A DNA stretch of 64,000 nt from Chamaecyparis obtusa (taxonomy: Eukaryota; Streptophyta; Pinopsida; Cupressales; Cupressaceae), in contig BSBK01002159.1 in the NCBI GenBank assembly GCA_027943335.1, forward strand, positions 1,849,501-1,913,500. Direction: 5' to 3'. The position numbers were made by a program, and so were the translations under genes. Under the pieces are notes generated by a model that was not told the origin of the DNA, did not search any database, and was given only the letters and a program-made list of their open reading frames with translations. Numbering within the stretch: the first letter of the stretch is position 1; each line of letters begins with the position of its first letter. Below are positions 10,620-22,115 of the stretch, in pieces.

Positions 10620-11636
10620 CTGAGCACCGAGCAGTTACTGAGTTATAGCGGTTACCAAGCCGAGAGTATACATGTTACTAGATAGAACAAAATGTATTAC
10701 CGATTAGCACAGGCCAAAATAGAAGATACATTGAATCTAGACACTGAGCATAAATATTTTTACAGATCTCAAGGAGATTGTTTGATAAAGCATTGGAGAT
10801 TTAAACATGATGATTTTGCATGATTACAAGGTAAGATCCACAAATGAAAATTAAGTGTAATGTATGCATTGGAGATGTAACCATTAGTAGCACCATTTCA
10901 AGAGAAGCTTATAGAACATTTCCATCTCTTCTAGATTGAGGTTAAAAGGACCAGAGTATGCAAATCACAGTGTGAGTTAGAATAGATAAGAGTGAAGGTT
11001 AAGACTGGAGAAGCTACCAAGTAATAGAGTAGTTAGAGCAGAGTTGTGAATGTGATTTGGAGTTGAAGCTACTAAGCACATAAGTGGAATTGTGAGTGGA
11101 ATACAGAATGAGGTAAATTGACATTAAGCATACTAAGTTTGATAAGCATGTTTTGATGCAATATTATAGACTATTTTTGTTACTAATTATAGTCTAATCA
11201 TAATTGTAAGATCTCCTAACTGAGTAGGCCCTAATAAGTCTTAAATTGTAAATCCTTTAATAGGGTACATCTCTTAGATTAGAGTTTTAAAATCCTTTAG
11301 AAAGATAGATTGAATAAGTCTTTATTAAATACTCTTAACAGGGTAAGCTATCAGAAATACCCAATTTTGTAGCTCTAACCGAGAAATTTTTTTACTACAG
11401 TAGTGAAGTGTTGTGGGTGTCATCCCCGCTGCAATTTTTCCCTCTAACCAAGGATTTATGTGACACCAAAAATCATAGTGTTAAGGGTTGGTTTTCATGA
11501 TTTTGATTTATATTTTCTATGTTTATGTATGCATTTTTTTCTATTCAATGAATGGTTAGAAAATTAGATAAAAGTTTTTGGAGTATTGATTCACCCCTCC
11601 CATCTCAGTGCTTATCTTTCCATAATTAAATTAACA
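10620..11636 (+). repeat. Decayed copia-type LTR (3' boundary clear)
   Basis: The 3' end is set by TTAACA at 11631-11636, followed by TTGGTATTAGAGAAG, a mutated initiator-Met primer site. The last 450 bp carry the repeated AATCCTTTAATAGGGT and CTCTTAACAGGGTA motifs plus a TTCACCCCTCCCATCTCAGTG block, all shared with the LTR at 22116-23391 and, inverted, at about 15.32-16.34 kb. The 5' boundary is approximate. Confidence 0.6.
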
Positions 11637-12207
11637 ATTGGTATTAGAGAAGAGTCTCTTATTTAGAAGTTTAACCACTTGATAGGAAAGATATGAAGAG
11701 ATGGAAAGCTATAGGTGTGATAAGGAAATTGATAACTTGAACATGGAATTGAGGATTATTGGAAATGACCAGATTGATGAACTAAGGAGGAAATTGAAGC
11801 ATTCACTTAACAAGAGAAAGGAGCTAGCTGATAAATTGAAAGATACACAAGATAAGGTTGAAGAACTTGAAGAGTAATAAGAGGGAAGTGTCTTTGATGA
11901 ATTTGAAGCTACCATATCACAACTAATTGAAAAGAACAAAAACCTAACCGATCAGGTAAAAGCATTGAAAAGAGAACAAGAGCTCAATCGGTAAGAATGT
12001 GTGAAGTCTTGGATCAAAAGAGAAAAACTGAAGATGATAAAATAATAGTTGAAGATGAGAGAAGAAAAATTAGTGCAAGGTTGAATGAGAAAGATGTGGA
12101 CATACAAAGGTTGACACAAAATCACTACAATTTGACAAATCAACTAATTGGTGCTAATCAGGAGATTGCAAGGAAATTTTAAGAGATTAATGGACTAAGA
12201 TCAGAGA
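11637..12207 (+). pseudogene. Coiled-coil ORF relic downstream of LTR and PBS
   Basis: From ATG 11701 the frame reads MESYRCDKEIDNLNMELR and continues as a heptad-like run of Leu, Lys and Glu to a TAA after LEE. The same frame goes on with EFEATISQLIEKNKNL, stops again, and a shifted frame (11997-12182) gives VEDERRKISARLNEKDVDIQ. Together about 160 residues of almost pure coiled coil. The position straight after a primer site is where a gag or leader protein would lie; no UBN2, knuckle or protease follows before the (CT)n tract. The family is unidentified. Confidence 0.5.
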
Positions 12208-12214
12208 ATGAACA

Positions 12215-12271
12215 TTGTCTCTCTCTCCTACTCTCTCCCCCTTCTTTCTCCTACTCTCTCCACTTCCCCTT

Positions 12272-12314
<43 letters not shown>

Positions 12315-12395
12315 ATCCTTCTCACCTTCTCACTCGCTCTCTTCCTCTCTTAGCCCTCGCCACCTTCTCACTCTCTCTCTTCCTCAATGGCCGCC
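12215..12395. repeat. (CT)n-rich low-complexity tract
   Basis: About 180 bp of CTCTCT and CTTCTC repeats. The Ser/Leu-rich open frames across it are low-complexity artefacts. It ends the retrotransposon relic to its left. Confidence 0.9.
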
Positions 12396-12489
12396 CATGA
12401 ATTTTTTAAATGGCTGATTGATTTCATTTGCTTCTTTCAATGGCCATCCATGATTTTTCTGCAATCTTCCAAACTTTTGTACATAGTTG

Positions 12490-12690
12490 TAAAATACATA
12501 TTAATATATTATACATATAAAATAATATATAATATATGATATATAATGTAACATTTAATATTAATATAAGCTAAATAATATTTAATGTAAAATATATATT
12601 ATATAATATTTAATATATAATTGATATTATATAATATTTAATATATATAATATATAATCTAATATATATTTTTTGATATATAATATATCA
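12490..12690. repeat. TAATATAT-rich AT tract
   Basis: Nearly pure A and T with imperfect repeats of ATATAATATTTAATATA. No coding potential. Confidence 0.85.
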
Positions 12691-12784
12691 TATGAAGGAT
12701 GGAGAAATGGGAGGGAGAAAGGGGTTGGAGAAATTAAGAGAAAGAGAAAGGGGAGGGAAAAGTTAAAAATCAAATTTCTGCCAG

Positions 12785-13666
12785 CATTTTCGGGTACTCA
12801 AAAATATCGAGTACCCGATTAGGCTCGGTATTGCTTTGTGCACCAAACCTACATGGTCAACTATTGAAATGTCTCAAAAATATGTTTTTCTCCTATTTCT
12901 CTGAGTTCCAGACTTCGACCATGTAGCTGACAAATTTTTTTTCACCCGAATTTGATGAAACGAAAAGGGTATCTTAAGGAGATTATCAGGTTTCTATCGA
13001 TATAATTGCTGTCAAATTTTGAATTCAGTAAGTAATTATTAGTTATTTTCTAATTGAGTTGCCTCTAAAGTGCTAATTTATATACTAATTGAAAAAAAAC
13101 TATAACTTTCAGACGGTATAACATTTTTGAAATCCAAAAAATGCGTCACATTCTATGCTTCTCCTACTATAAGGAATTTTTTTTTTTTTTGAATTTTGTA
13201 AAGTTTTGAATGAGTTAAGGTGGTCAGACATGGGATTTTTTTTATTCAGAAAACGTTGTAGCAAAAAATTCATAATTAATTTTTTTTTGGAATAAAATTA
13301 CAAAAAAATATGCATCACACTCAGGCATGAGTCTACTACTTATATATAAAATCTTATAATAAAATATTATCATTTGATTGTGATTAAGGTGGTCAGACAT
13401 ACACCTACTTCTTATTTTTTTCTAGAAATTTTTGTAATGGTGCATTGAAATCTATACTTTTCACCAATCATACTAACTTTTTTTCAAAAAAAAGCCTAGT
13501 AGTTTAGAAACTACATTCAATTTTCTATAGATTTTATTCTTACAACTTTTTGATATTAGGTTGATAGCTAGTTGAAATTTTCACGTCAAGTGGACTAACC
13601 CTGATTTGCTGATTTTTCATTGCCACTTAAGGGCATAGTTTGGTCCCTCATGATCTTGCACATACC
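12785..13666 (+). mobile_element. TIR element B, right end (left end missing)
   Basis: The segment 12901-13666 is collinear with the complete TIR element at 45753-46556 read in reverse. Shared blocks include TTTCACCCGAATTTGATGAA, AAGGGTATCTTAAGGAGATT and the final GCCACTTAAGGGCATAGTTT, with the TIR tip CTTGCACATACC ending at 13666. Left of 12901 it diverges and instead carries GGTACTC...GAGTACCCGATTAGG (12789-12823), the motif also found near end A. It is thus a longer relative of the 804-bp element, lacking a recognisable left TIR here. Confidence 0.75.
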
Positions 13667-15140
13667 CATATTCAAGAGGTAAAAAAGGAACCCAATAATT
13701 CCTATGTATTTTACTTTTTCTTTATATTAAATTTTAAATATTTTGAATATAAGCTTACTTTACTTTAGAGAGAGGTTTGCTTAAGAAAATAAATTCTTTC
13801 TTCCTTATAAACTAGGTTTTTGATATGATAAAATTGACCAATTCACATATAAATAGTATGTTCACAATTAGTTTACAAACATAGAAATAATAATGTACCA
13901 ACTTACATCATAAGACTAAATAAATGCACCAATAAAATTATTGAAAAAAAATTCATCACAAAAAATTATATTTTTTCTACATTGCAATAAATTCATTTTA
14001 TATAGATGTTTTCTTTTAGTTTTGGACATAGGCTTGCTTGACATTTGGGTAAGAAAAAAGTCAAAATCATCTAAATGTATAATGAAATTTGAGTAGTTAT
14101 ATAACATGTATTTGATATTTAAGATAATTGACTGGTCAAATAAATAGTTGGACTATTCTCCAGTTAAAACCTACTACAATATAACAAAATTTTTCAAAGT
14201 TAACAATCAAATTATACATGTAAACAAAGCTACTTCATAAGACTAAACAAAGACTCCACTAAAGTCTTTAAAAAATAAAATTTAATTATAAATAAAATAA
14301 AAAAATAGCAATCTATATTAAACTAGATTTCAAATATAATTTATTAAAAGTGAGTAAATAAAGTACTATTGTAATTTATTAGGATGTATCTAAGTTCACA
14401 ATCAATTTATAAACTATTACTTAAAAACATATGTAAAGAAACATTTTCATAAAATTCCACTAAAATAATATCAATCACAAAAATAACAAAATTGTTTAGA
14501 TATATTAGATTTTCATAATCATAATATTAAAATTAAAAAAAAATTAATTTCAATTTAATCTATTGTTAACAATTTAAACAAAAGATATTTAAGATAGAAA
14601 CATTCACATAAATAAATAAATTAATCTACTTTATTATTTAGAAAATATTGATTAAAATAATATTAAAAAATAATTTGTAGGAAAAATTTTAGTGGAAACC
14701 TTACCCATTGTTGAAAATTTGAAAAATAACTAACCTATTACATTTTTTTACATTGAAAAGAGTCATCAAATTTAGAGTAATATAAATGATTGTTGAATTT
14801 ATATTAATCATCAACTTGACATAAAAAATAGTAATCAAATTTATATTAAAAATTTGTTAAATAAATTTGTACATTCTAATATCATTCTTTCACAGTATAA
14901 TTTGGATTAAACTTATATATGTGTGTGTGTGTGTGTGTTTATTTAGTAATTAGATGAAAGAGATTTAATAGGAAGGAAAAGACTTTCTTTCTTTTCAATT
15001 TGGTATTATAGTGACTCAATACACATAAAATAATAAATAAAGGAATTAAATATAGAAATCAAAGCTAATAAAACATGACAATATATTTATGTTTGAAATA
15101 TAGAGAGAGGGAGAGATCTAGAAGGAGATTTAGCAATACA
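13667..15140. other. AT-rich non-coding stretch
   Basis: Long AT-rich sequence with a short (TG)n run near 14920-14938. No frame longer than about 60 codons and no recognisable domain. Confidence 0.5.
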
Positions 15141-15141
15141 A

Positions 15142-15144
<3 letters not shown>

Positions 15145-15211
<67 letters not shown>
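15145..15211. repeat. (TA)n(GA)n compound microsatellite
   Basis: TATATA run followed directly by about 18 GA units. The Leu/Ser/Ile/Tyr-rich minus-strand frame across it is an artefact. Confidence 0.95.
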
Positions 15212-15213
<2 letters not shown>

Positions 15214-15319
15214 GAATTAGTGTATCCACAAATCTAAAACTTTTAACAATAATCTTCCACAAGATCCAACATGCAAATGATAATATAATATAGAAGCATA
15301 GCAAATAAAACATTCACAC

Positions 15320-16340
15320 ACAATGAACACAAGACACAAGATTTTTCCTATGGAAACCCTTGTTAGAGGGAGAAAATCACGTGTGAGAATGATGCCCACA
15401 AATTTCACTAGTGCATTGATGAAATCTACCCTATTAGGAGCAATTACAAAAACCCTTCTGAGGTTATACCTGATTAAGAGTATTTATAGCCTTGTTAGAA
15501 GTTACAAAAGTCCTATTAAAGACTACCCAGATAAGGGATTTCAAACTCCTTCTGAGAGTCACCTTGTTAGAGGATTTATACTTCAAATCTTGTTAGAGAT
15601 CCTGCTCACTCTATTAGGAGTGACCTTGTTAAAGGATTTTACTTGCAAAATTGATAGGGATTGCCTTGAGATAGACCCAAGAATGAATGATCTGATTATG
15701 ATACTTCCTATCTGACAGATCCACTTCAATTTTGATCACAACACCACCTAAACATCCAAAGCTGATTTCTCCAGCTTTGCACAACCATAACCACCTATTG
15801 CATCATCACATCTAACCCTAAACTCAATTTCAACCTTCTTTTACAAAACATTTTTCCAAGTCGGCCTTTGCCAAAAAAAAATTTACACACCGACATAAAA
15901 ATCAAATCTGATCATGCCAAAATCCATGGGTCAATTCTATAAAGTCAACACAACATTAACCAAGTCATAATTTTTATAAAATATTTACTAACTCTATATT
16001 GACCGGTTGGCTGATCTAGCCAAAGTCACTCTGCTTGTCTCTTTTTCTTATTGTCAGTGTCGCTTCAATCCTCAATAACTCACTATATTCCACAATCTAA
16101 TTGATGTGGTCATAGATATAGTTAAATATGCCTCTATAAATGATATATGACTAACCACACATCTTAACTTGATCTCTAACTCCAAATCCGATCGTCTGAA
16201 CCTTGCATACCATCTTCTTTTTGGTTGAATGAACACTTAGTTGATTCTTCAAGTTAATCCTTCAACACCATCGGTCAAACTGATCACATGCCTTCAATAG
16301 ATCATGTTGCCAATAATTACAACACCAAAATACAATCATA
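15320..16340 (-). repeat. Antisense decayed copia-type LTR, probably solo
   Basis: Read on the minus strand the segment begins near 16330 with TGTTGTAATTATTGGCAACA and runs through repeated AATCCTTTAACAAGGT and TCCTAATAGGGTAGA motifs, like the LTRs at 10620-11636 and 22116-23391. No gag or primer site adjoins it in this orientation, so a solo or truncated LTR is the simplest reading. The 130-codon plus-strand frame at 15323-15715 lies in these repeats and is not a gene. Boundaries are approximate. Confidence 0.5.
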
Positions 16341-16379
16341 TGATCAAAACTCAAATCACCTTCATCAAATGTCAATAGT

Positions 16380-16615
16380 ATAGAGAAGAAAAGAGATTAA
16401 AAAAAAGAGAGGAGAGAGGGGTAGACAAAGATGGGAGAAAAAATATATATAAGAGACATAAGGAAAGAATGAGAGAGGGAGAGCTAGAAAGACAAATATA
16501 GATATAAAAAGTGATATATACACATATATAGTGAGAGAGAGATAGTAAATTGACCTTCCATACCTCTTCGATGTACCCATTGTACACTAAAGTGCGATAT
16601 ATATATATATATATA
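16380..16615. repeat. GA-rich tract and (AT)n
   Basis: Imperfect AGAGAG repeats (16380-16545) then an (AT)n run at about 16598-16615. Open frames here are low-complexity. Confidence 0.8.
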
Positions 16616-17498
16616 TAAAATAAAAAATTTTGTTGAGTGGCCATGCCGTATAAATAAGGATTTGTAAACTTTGAAAGCTTTGGTTGTTGGCTACTTTTCG
16701 TATAACGCGCTAATCAGACGGGTCCACAAAAATGCGTCCATCGTGCTACTTACTCCTCACCCTCACCCTCACCCTCACCCTCAACCCCATCGCCTTCTCA
16801 CATATATTTTCTACACAAAGTCGGGATATTTGTTTTCAACATTTCCCAAGCCACACGTCCGTTCCCGTTTGCCACACGCTAACAACGTACACACGCTGGT
16901 AAACACTTGTTTTTTTGAAAATTTGCGCTGCAATCATCCACTGTTCTTGTAGTGGGAAGAATTTTCAAAATCCCTTTCCTAATTAGACGACAAAGCTAAT
17001 GTTGTAAATGTCCATCAACAGACGGACTACATTGAAAATCTCTCGGCCCTACGTGGTCAGCTGCTCATCGTCCACTGCGCAATCCACCACTCTCAAATTT
17101 TACGAAGCCGACAATATTTTCTCCACCATCTTGGAAATTTTATTTCCGCTTCTGTTTCTCATTTCTCACGCGGCACGTCCATTGCCGATTGTGAATATTC
17201 CACGCAACATGAATGGCTGAATTTAAGTTTTCAACAACGACGAAAGTTCATCTCCGTCCATTCCAATTGCGAAAGCTGACTCATAATATGAAACCACTAC
17301 GAAATTACTTTTGTCCACCGTAAGAAACTACTTGGAAACTTGGCAATGTATTTCGCAAATTCTTCTCCTCTTGCCCAATCACCCATTCATTATCCTATTT
17401 ACTTCCAGATGGCTTCTCACCCGTTTAACATATTTTTTGTTGATATTGGTTTGAAGTGTGATTCGCCTGCTTTGCTGAAACAGAAAATATTGTTGAAA

Positions 17499-19921
17499 AT
17501 GCAAATTCATTGCGGAGCTGTGGTTCGCATTCTAATTTGCGTCTTTTTGATGGGCTTTACTGCTGCAAAATGTGTTCCTGAAAAGTGTGGCTCAATGAGT
17601 GTGAGTTATCCTTTCTGGATTAATAATTCTCATTGTGGAGCAACTCATGTCTGGAATTATTCGATCGCATGCAGGAAGGATGAACATACTGGGATGCTCG
17701 CTCCGTTTCTAAAAGGTTTCGAAGGTTATGTAAACTATAATTTAACTGATAGTCACTATTATAAGATTAAGGATATCAATTATGAGGGTCGCCTCATCAT
17801 CGATTCTTCTTCTATCAAAGCTGATTCGTGTAAAGGAAGCAGAAAATTCTTTGCGCCAGATATTGAGTCGCCTTTTTTAATTTCCGCTTCCAATAAGTTG
17901 GTGGCTCTTGGTCGCAATAGATATGGTAGCTACAGCTTACCAGGTTCATCTTCGCATTTGCTAGAGGCAAAATGTTTATCACTATCTATCCCACAAACTA
18001 ATAAACAATCTCGAAGTCGTCCATCATATTGTCCCAAAGATTGCTGTGAAATTACCCTTCCAGATAATTGGTGGGCTATTAATTTCACTGCCGGTGTTTT
18101 GTTCAACGTCGATGTTTTGATCGACGATAGTGATATTTGCGCCTTCTCCATCGTAATGGACCCCTCTATCTTTAGCAGAGACGGCTATGGTCTCCTCCTT
18201 AACTGGGGTGTGGGGGACCAGAATTGTTCAGAAGCTAAAAGGACGGGCAATTATTCTTGTTCCGCCCATGCAGAATGCAACGACTCGCCGGCAGGATTTG
18301 GGCACGTCTGCAAATGTCTCCATGGATATGAAGGAAATGGTTACAAAAATGGCACTGATTGCAAAGGTAATACGTCAGCTCTTCCCTTAATCAAATAAGC
18401 ATGCTTTCTGTTTTGTAATCATTGCTGTTTTAAAATCTCAAAGATCCTAACGACAATAACGATGAACCCTCAGATATAAACGAATGCAGTCATACAAACT
18501 TGACTAAGTGCGTTGCAGCAAATAAAGGGGGAATATGTCATAATTTACCAGGTTCCTACAACTGTTCATGTGCAAGAGGACATGTGGGAGACGGGTTTAG
18601 AAATGGAACAGGATGCACGTCCAAAAGATCAAATATTCTCCTTGTCTTTCCTGTAACTTTTGGTAAATATACTGTGTGTTTGTGTTATTCTAATTGTTGG
18701 TATTAAAGATATTCGAATATAGGCATAAGGTAACTATATTTTTATTCCATGACTGATCTGGTAAAATACACAGGATCCGCTTCTTCGTTTGTGGTTGTCT
18801 CTTTAGCAGCGTGTCTTTTGGCTTGGTGGCTAAAGAAACGCCACTTGAAACTTGTGGAGGCCAAGTATTACCAGCTGTTACAGCAACACATATATTCTAC
18901 AGTAGGGAGAGAAAGCCTGAGAATTTTTTCTGCCAAAGAATTGGCAAGAGCTTCTAATAATTATTCAAATGAAATGTTGTTGGGAAGTGGTGGTGTTCAA
19001 AGGCATTCTATCAGATGATACTTTTGTGGCCATTAAAAAGTCCAAGCAAGTTTTGAATATAGAAGATGACCATGAGTTTCTCAATGAAGTTACCATTCTC
19101 TCCCAGATAAATCACAGAAATATAGTAAAACTGTTAGGCTGCTGCATCCAGACTAAGTTCCCTTTGTTGGTATCTGAATTCATTCCTAGTGGAACACTCT
19201 TTGAACATTTACATTCAAAAGAGAGGATTTTGTCTTGGACATCACGTCTGCGAATTGCAATTGAGACAGGGGAGGCTTTGGCGTATCTACATTCTGGGGC
19301 ATCTCAACTGATTTTCCATCGAGATGTAAAATCGTCTAATATTCTTTTGAATGAGAAACTCTCTCCCAAAGTTGCAGACTTTGGAATTTCTCGTCTCGTC
19401 TCCACTTCCAATGACACACATATCGCCACTAATAATATAAAGGGCACATGGGGTTACTTGGATCCCGAGTTCTTCCAGACATTTCAGCTCACTGAAAAAA
19501 GCGATGTATATAGTTTTGGTGTAGTCCTTGTTGAGCTTTTAACAGCTCTAAAACCCCTCTCTGAAGAAAGGGAAGAGGTGAGCTTGTCTCGTCTTTTTCT
19601 TTCCAGGCTCAACCAGAATTGCCTCATAGAAATCTTAGATACAGAGTACTGGAGGAGGAAAACCTACAACAGATGGAAGATATGGCAATGATAGCGAGAG
19701 AATGCCTTCAGCTTGAAAGGAGGAAGAGACCATCAATGAAAGAGGTGGTCGTGGAACTTGTTTGGATAAGAGGTGGCATAAGAAAGACAAAACTTCAGGA
19801 CTCTGAGAAAAATGAAGATGCAATGCTTGAGCAGAGAAGCATCACAAATGTCTTACAAATTCAGGAGTTACACATTCCCATCCGTAACAGGGAGAATGTC
19901 AGAGGAACTGAACCAGCTTAG
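17499..19921 (+). pseudogene. WAK-like receptor kinase, copy 1, two frameshifts
   Basis: Wall-associated-kinase-like receptor. Exons 17499-18366, 18474-18662 and 18774-19921 (phase-1 GT-AG introns). I chose the Met at 17499 because a signal peptide follows (IHCGAVVRILICVFLMGFTA). Then come a GUB_WAK-type domain (CGSMSVSYPFWINNSHCG), an EGF-like module ending GYEGNGYKNGTDC, a calcium-binding EGF (DINECSHTNLTKC), a TM helix (SSFVVVSLAACLLAWW) with KKR stop-transfer, and an RD-type Ser/Thr kinase (VAIKK, HRDVKSSNILL, DFGISR, GTWGYLDPEFF). Against copy 2, 11 nt are missing at about 18993, removing part of the Gly-rich loop and shifting frame, and one base is missing near 19641. Both lesions lie in the kinase, so a normal product is unlikely; a truncated receptor lacking kinase could still be made. 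Confidence 0.9.
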
Positions 19922-22115
19922 ATTAGAAGTAATATTCGATTAGTTAGTATTATATTGTCTTGAAACTACATCAGAATTTATATCTACCATAAAGTCTAAC
20001 CATTCAGTTAGCAAGTGTGCTACACTTAAGTAATGTAAGATTAAGTATAAGAGAAGTTATATTAGAATATATTGAAAATATTTTGAAGCAGTTGCTTATT
20101 ATTTCTTAATAGATTGAAAATATAAATTCAAAATATATATTTGCATTCTTCATATTAGAATTCTTTGGTCTTTAAAAATATCTAATCAATTAATTGTTTC
20201 TTTTGTTAATGTTGTATCTTTGAGAAGTTCCATGACTGACAAACTTCATTTATTTTAAATCAACAAGCTAAGGATACCACAAAGCTAGCTTATATTTATG
20301 TTACTCTTGGGTCAAAAGAAGAAAACATTAAAAATTAATACTTTTATTAGTCTAAATGTAATATATAATATTTTTTAAGGTGGTTATTGGTGAATTGTTT
20401 TTTGAAGAACATTTATCTTTGTAAATTTCTTTGTCTATATTAATTTATTGAGTTTAAATGAATAAGTCGAAGCTATTATAAAATCAATTTTAATTTTGAA
20501 AGTTTAGATGCAAAAATTAAAGCTAGTATAGAATTAATTTTATTTTTATCGAAGAGAAACATATGATACATTATGTTGGTAAGCATATTTGTTACTTTAA
20601 AATTCACAATGAATTGCCGAATGGAGAAGTGCTAATACATTTCCAATAGTTGGATAGATTATTTTGAGAATATAATCTTCCTTTACGTTTGAGAGAGGCA
20701 ACTCCCTTGTATGATCAAATTTTAGATTTTTCAATAAACTTTTCTTCAAAAAAGAAATAAAAAATTGTAAATCCTTAAATTCCCAAAGAACCTCTTAACA
20801 ATAGATATACAAATGCTATAGAGATTTCACTAAGAAATTTTACAACACTATTCACTTCACCCTTGAAGATCAAATAATACGTATAAGAACACTTAATGAT
20901 GAAAATATGATTTGTATGCATTATACACACTTCGAAGGTACCAAAGATGGATATACTATAACAAAATTCATTCATACTTGACTATTGCATTTATGAAAAT
21001 GGGAATAAGATCCCAAAATGCTATTATGCTATTATATGGAAGGTAAACAACATTACATAATGAACACCTTATAATAATGAAATAATTCAAAAATGTCTTT
21101 CATTCATTTGATGGAGTTATACTACTCAAAATTCTTGTAGTTTGAAAAAGCCATAAAGCTAAAAGTATCTATATAATGTTCTCAAAATTCCTTTATATAG
21201 ACTTGTCCCTTTGTAACTACCTTCTTTTATGGGATAATAACCAACTCATTTTCACACATATTAAAATAAGTTATTATATTGATAATTGTTGCACAAAAGA
21301 GTCAACTAATTAACCTTGACCAAAAGTGACAAAAGTCACTATTTACAAATAAAGCAAGGAAACCATTATTTTCCTATCTAACTGAAACGAAGAAAAATGT
21401 ACAACGAAAACATCTAAAATCATTTTATAATTTTACCTTCAACATATCTTGACGAAGAATTCTACTAGTAGTTTGTCATTGTTAATCTAAAAATTTTACT
21501 TTGAAAACACTATATGATTTGAGAATCTCTCTCATAGATTCATAATTGGGAATAACTTCATTTTCATTTTCATTTTTGAGGTGACTTGATTATCTTTCAC
21601 CTCTAATGATTCACAATGATAGGATAATATGTCATAAGCATCCAAGGTCAGTGAAATAACACTTAGCCTCTTCATCCCATCTACACTAGAAACTTTGCTT
21701 ACCATTTCTACATTGATCTTGTCACTAAACTTACCCAAGAGAACTTGTCGCTAACCTTATTCCATATTATAGGAGATGCAAAAGCCCACATGAGGTAAGA
21801 ATTCATAGAAAGATACTTGAAACAAGGATAAGATGAAGACCCAAACAAAGAAAAAGATCTCACTATGACTTGTAAAAGTGAATTTACAATAAGAAAAAAA
21901 AAGATCTAGAAAAGGTTGCAACCTTGTCAAAATCTACTGGTGATGAAGAAAAGGAAATTACTTATTTTTCACCATTTGTCATCATTGCATCTCCTCCTCA
22001 TGATGACTTCATTTGAAGAAGACTTATCCATAATGACTTCCATATTATTCTCATGAGTTTTTTACGGCATTGGAGTGTGCGGTTCTTATGGGAGACTCAG
22101 TGATGTCTTTGAATG
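19922..22115. other. Intergenic; 3' flank of WAKL copy 1
   Basis: AT-rich. At about 20245-20560, sequence such as AAATGAATAAGTCGAAGCTA resembles the 3' flank of copy 2 (about 32080-32270, AAATGAGTAAGTTGAAGCTA). No coding region recognised in the remainder. Confidence 0.5.

Noticed and set aside
12208..12417. Ser/Leu-rich frames
   Set aside because: They translate a (CT)n tract.
6199..13666. Ends at 6199 and 13666 as the two ends of one intact element
   Set aside because: Both tips face right, whereas an intact element needs them to face outward in opposite directions; they are two separate insertions or a rearranged one.
15323..15715. 130-codon plus-strand frame as a gene
   Set aside because: It lies within repeated motifs of an antisense LTR and has no domain.
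17340..17498. Upstream Met at 17340 as the WAKL copy 1 start
   Set aside because: The extra 53 residues precede a good signal peptide that begins at 17499, and copy 2 aligns from the equivalent Met.
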